From the NCBI RefSeq assembly GCF_009674625.1, contig NZ_WKJQ01000001.1, positions 496,001-560,000 on the forward strand: a stretch of 64,000 nt of DNA. The letters are read 5' to 3'. Positions 62,054 to 64,000 of the stretch are shown piece by piece. Position numbers and translations under genes: made by a program. This DNA comes from Haloferax marinum. Lineage in GTDB: Archaea; Halobacteriota; Halobacteria; Halobacteriales; Haloferacaceae. How positions within the stretch are numbered: position 1 is the stretch's first letter; each line of letters begins with the position of its first letter. The notes beneath the pieces are model-generated. The model did not search any database. It was not told where the DNA came from and worked only from the letters and a program-made list of their open reading frames with translations.

Positions 62054-62218
62054 GAGAGATGGGTTGCGGGCATCATTGAAATGGTTTGCTCAACCGGGAG
62101 GTGTTGTCAGTGAGGTGAACCACTGCTCACGTACCGGACCGACCGCTGTTCTGTCCTGGAAACTGCGGCCTTCCCTCTGTCGGAAAACTATTACAACACG
62201 GCCAGAGTGGTGACGGAC

Positions 62219-62869
62219 ATGGATACTGAAATCGACGTTGCCGATTTCGATTGGCTCACACTCGACACCGACGAAGAGGTGCGCTGGGCCGACACGCCAC
62301 ATCCCTACAGTCTGGTTCCCGTCCTCGTCATCGGCATCCCGCTGTCGCTGTTCGTCGTCGGGATTCCACTCCTCGTCGCGGGCTATCTCTCGTTCAAGAA
62401 TACGAACTACGTCGTCACCTCAGACGCCCTCTACAAGAAGACGGGCGTCCTCTCGCGGAACGTCCAGCGAATCGAGTTCGACAAGGTACAGGACACGTCC
62501 TACAGTCAGACGTTCCTCGGAGCCCAGTTCGGATACGGGTCTGTGAACATCAGCACTGCCGGTGGCAGCGGTATCGAGATGAGTTTCGATAGCGTGGCGG
62601 ACCCACAGACGTTGCAGTCGCTCGTCAACGAACGAATCAAGCAACGCAGCGGACGAGCCACAGAATCCGACGGCAAGGCGGCCGTCCTCGACGACATCCT
62701 CGCCGAACTCCGCGCGATTCGAGCGGCAGTCGAAGGCGGTACCGAGTCACGGGTGAGCACGAGCGGGGACGACACCGCAGAGACGGTGGGCGCACAGTCG
62801 GACGGGACGACACGTCAGACCGACGAGGCCGACTTCGACTTCGACACGTCGGTGACCGACGACCGATGA
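62219..62869 (+). CDS. Bacterial PH (bPH2, YdbS-like) membrane protein
   Basis: This 216-aa protein has two close hydrophobic helices (about 35-65: LVPVLVIGIPLSLFVVGIPL), then a bacterial pleckstrin-homology-like domain: TNYVVTSDALYKKTGVLSRN, VQRIEFDKVQDTSYSQTFLG and FGYGSVNISTAGGSG. The last 60 residues are acidic and disordered. It overlaps the next gene by four bases, and the two proteins are paralogs. Confidence 0.88.
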   Translation: MDTEIDVADFDWLTLDTDEEVRWADTPHPYSLVPVLVIGIPLSLFVVGIPLLVAGYLSFKNTNYVVTSDALYKKTGVLSRNVQRIEFDKVQDTSYSQTFLGAQFGYGSVNISTAGGSGIEMSFDSVADPQTLQSLVNERIKQRSGRATESDGKAAVLDDILAELRAIRAAVEGGTESRVSTSGDDTAETVGAQSDGTTRQTDEADFDFDTSVTDDR

Positions 62870-63396
62870 GTATCGACGACTGGATGGCACGCGGGGTCGA
62901 CGAAGTCGTCGTCTGGGAGGGACGACCACGTATCCAGACGATTCTCCCTGCTGTCGTCGTTGGGGTGGTCGTCCTCGCCGGCGCTGTCGCCGTCGCGTTC
63001 GCAGTGGACCAACCCCTCGTCGGAGTGGTTGGCCTCGTCGGAGTAGCCATCCCTCTCCTGGCGTACGCTCGTGTCACCAACACGCGATTCGCCGTGACCG
63101 ACAGGGCACTCTACCGAAAGACGGGCATCCTCTCGCGGACCGTCCAACGCGTCTCGTTAGACCGCGTGCAGAACAGCACGTTCTCACAGGGACTCACGGG
63201 GTCGATGTTCGACTACGGAACTGTCTCCGTCGAAGCGGCCGGTGGCGGTGGGATTCAGTTCGAGGACGTGAACGACCCGCGGGAGGTTCGGAGCGTAATC
63301 GACCGCCGACTCGGAGACGAGACACTCCCTGGGACCGTCGAACAGTGGACCGCCGTCCTCGACGAAGTTCGCGCGCTTCGAACGACACTGGAGTAG
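62866..63396 (+). CDS. Bacterial PH (bPH2, YdbS-like) membrane protein
   Basis: This 176-aa paralog of the preceding protein shares the layout: two helices (about 27-65), then TNTRFAVTDRALYRKTGILS, RVQNSTFSQGLTGSMFDYG and VEAAGGGGIQFEDVND. The coupled ATGA overlap suggests the pair forms a heteromer. Pairs like this (YdbS/YdbT) are found across bacteria and archaea, and their function is unknown. Confidence 0.88.
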   Translation: MSIDDWMARGVDEVVVWEGRPRIQTILPAVVVGVVVLAGAVAVAFAVDQPLVGVVGLVGVAIPLLAYARVTNTRFAVTDRALYRKTGILSRTVQRVSLDRVQNSTFSQGLTGSMFDYGTVSVEAAGGGGIQFEDVNDPREVRSVIDRRLGDETLPGTVEQWTAVLDEVRALRTTLE

Positions 63397-63406
63397 TCTG
63401 AATTGT

Positions 63407-63496
63407 GCGGCCAGATAGTCAGAACCGCGCGGCCAGATAGTCGGAACCGCGCGGCCAGATAGCCAGAATCGTGGCTGTCGGATAGTTTAGAATCGT
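63407..63496. repeat. 22-bp tandem repeat, four degenerate copies
   Basis: GCGGCCAGATAGTC(A/G)GAACCGC repeats at 63407, 63429 and 63451, with a diverged 24-base copy at 63473. The last copy contains the histidine kinase stop codon (63487-63489), so copies extend downstream of that gene's 3' end. Confidence 0.8.
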
Positions 63497-64000
63497 GGGA
63501 GTTGGATGGTCACGACGTTTCCAGATGGGTCGTTCTCGTCGAACGAGAGGACGCCGTCCGACTGTCGGACGATGAGATTGACGAGCCACAGCCCCAACCC
63601 ACTCCCGTGGTAGAGTGGTTCTATCTCTTCTTCCCACGAGAGGACCCGTCGCTCCATCTCTGGAATCGGGTCGCCGTCGTCGACCACCTGAATCGAGGCA
63701 GTCGTTTCGTCGAGTTCGACCCGCACGGCTACCGAGACGCTCTCACGAGACGAGTGAACGACCGCATTGTCGACGAGTTCCTCGAGGGCGGTGTGGAGCG
63801 CTCGCGTCGAGACGGCACGACAACTCGGCGGGCACTCGGCGGTAATCTGCGCCTCGGGATGTCGCCGTTCCGCTCTCGACACCACAGACTCGACGACTGA
63901 GACGACGTCGAGGTGTTTCTTCTTCGGTGGTGACGAGAGAAACGACGTGATTTCCCTCCACTTGGAGGCCGTCTGGAGCAGTTTCTGACTCGTCTGGAGT
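63487..64000 (-). CDS. Histidine kinase, C-terminal part (runs off the window)
   Basis: About 170 residues are visible and the frame stays open to the window edge. The ATPase domain has an N box (ALEELVDNAVVHSS), G1 (IQVVDDGDPIPEM), and G2 (HGSGLGLWLVN). Upstream is a helical segment (LLQTASKWREITSFLSSPPK). The phospho-acceptor His is not in view and must lie further upstream, outside the window. Confidence 0.88.
   Translation of the reverse strand, partial: LQTSQKLLQTASKWREITSFLSSPPKKKHLDVVSVVESVVSRAERRHPEAQITAECPPSCRAVSTRALHTALEELVDNAVVHSSRESVSVAVRVELDETTASIQVVDDGDPIPEMERRVLSWEEEIEPLYHGSGLGLWLVNLIVRQSDGVLSFDENDPSGNVVTIQLPRF

Overview
The window is chromosomal DNA from a haloarchaeon (class Halobacteria). 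Proteins are very rich in Asp and Glu, codons strongly favour GAC, GTC and CTC, many starts sit about 25-30 bases after an AT-rich TATA element with no leader, Tat (twin-arginine) signals mark exported proteins, and archaeal families are present (HalX response regulator, HalOD1, TFS, MBF1, Rsm22-type methyltransferase, GTP cyclohydrolase III, intron-containing tRNA-Trp). The gene content looks like a member of the Haloferacaceae or a relative; that placement is inference.

Layout. 1-7000: a membrane-protein tail, a frameshifted remnant, an erythrin-VIT1 metal transporter, a zinc-finger/cold-shock protein, GNAT, a CPBP protease, a Tat-exported protein, OsmC, an AAC(3)-family acetyltransferase and a SnoaL-like protein. 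7000-22000: surE, an Rsm22-type methyltransferase, tyrA, an SDR, a Xaa-Pro peptidase, a CBS protein, aroA, a phosphodiesterase, a USP plus APC-USP transporter pair, a TFS-like zinc ribbon and aroC; tyrA, aroA and aroC are three steps of aromatic amino acid synthesis. 22000-33000: 2-oxoacid (probably pyruvate):ferredoxin oxidoreductase porAB, an Lrp regulator, DNA polymerase IV, a HerA-like ATPase, tpiA, MBF1, and an overlapping hisC - kinase - CDP-alcohol phosphotransferase operon. 33000-45000: a tungstate/molybdate-type binding protein, a Tat GMC dehydrogenase pair, an FAA-hydrolase, MBL hydrolase, second OsmC, DJ-1/PfpI, HAD phosphatase, then a tight gch3 - dehydrogenase - PTPS - glycosyltransferase operon facing a dihydrofolate reductase. 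45000-53000: an exported predicted thioester-domain protein, small haloarchaeal proteins, an Lrp regulator, HalOD1, and a tRNA-Trp locus with signs of past integration. 53000-64000: guaB, a TrmB-family regulator, a HalX response regulator, a caspase-like CHAT protease locus with a 46-aa hydrophobic partner, a USP, an aminotransferase-Lrp pair, two bacterial-PH membrane proteins and a truncated histidine kinase.

The strongest candidates for something new are: (1) the CHAT protease locus at 56685-59687, where a 46-codon hydrophobic peptide gene ends exactly where the protease gene ends on the other strand; (2) the tRNA-Trp locus, with a duplicated tRNA 3' end, an inverted T-arm copy and a 5'-truncated gene; (3) a pterin-type operon that includes a GT4 glycosyltransferase; (4) an exported protein with Cys and Gln placed as in internal-thioester adhesins; (5) perfect palindromes over the dinB and GMC-dehydrogenase promoters; (6) short degenerate tandem repeats in many intergenic gaps, several copying the 3' end of the neighbouring gene.
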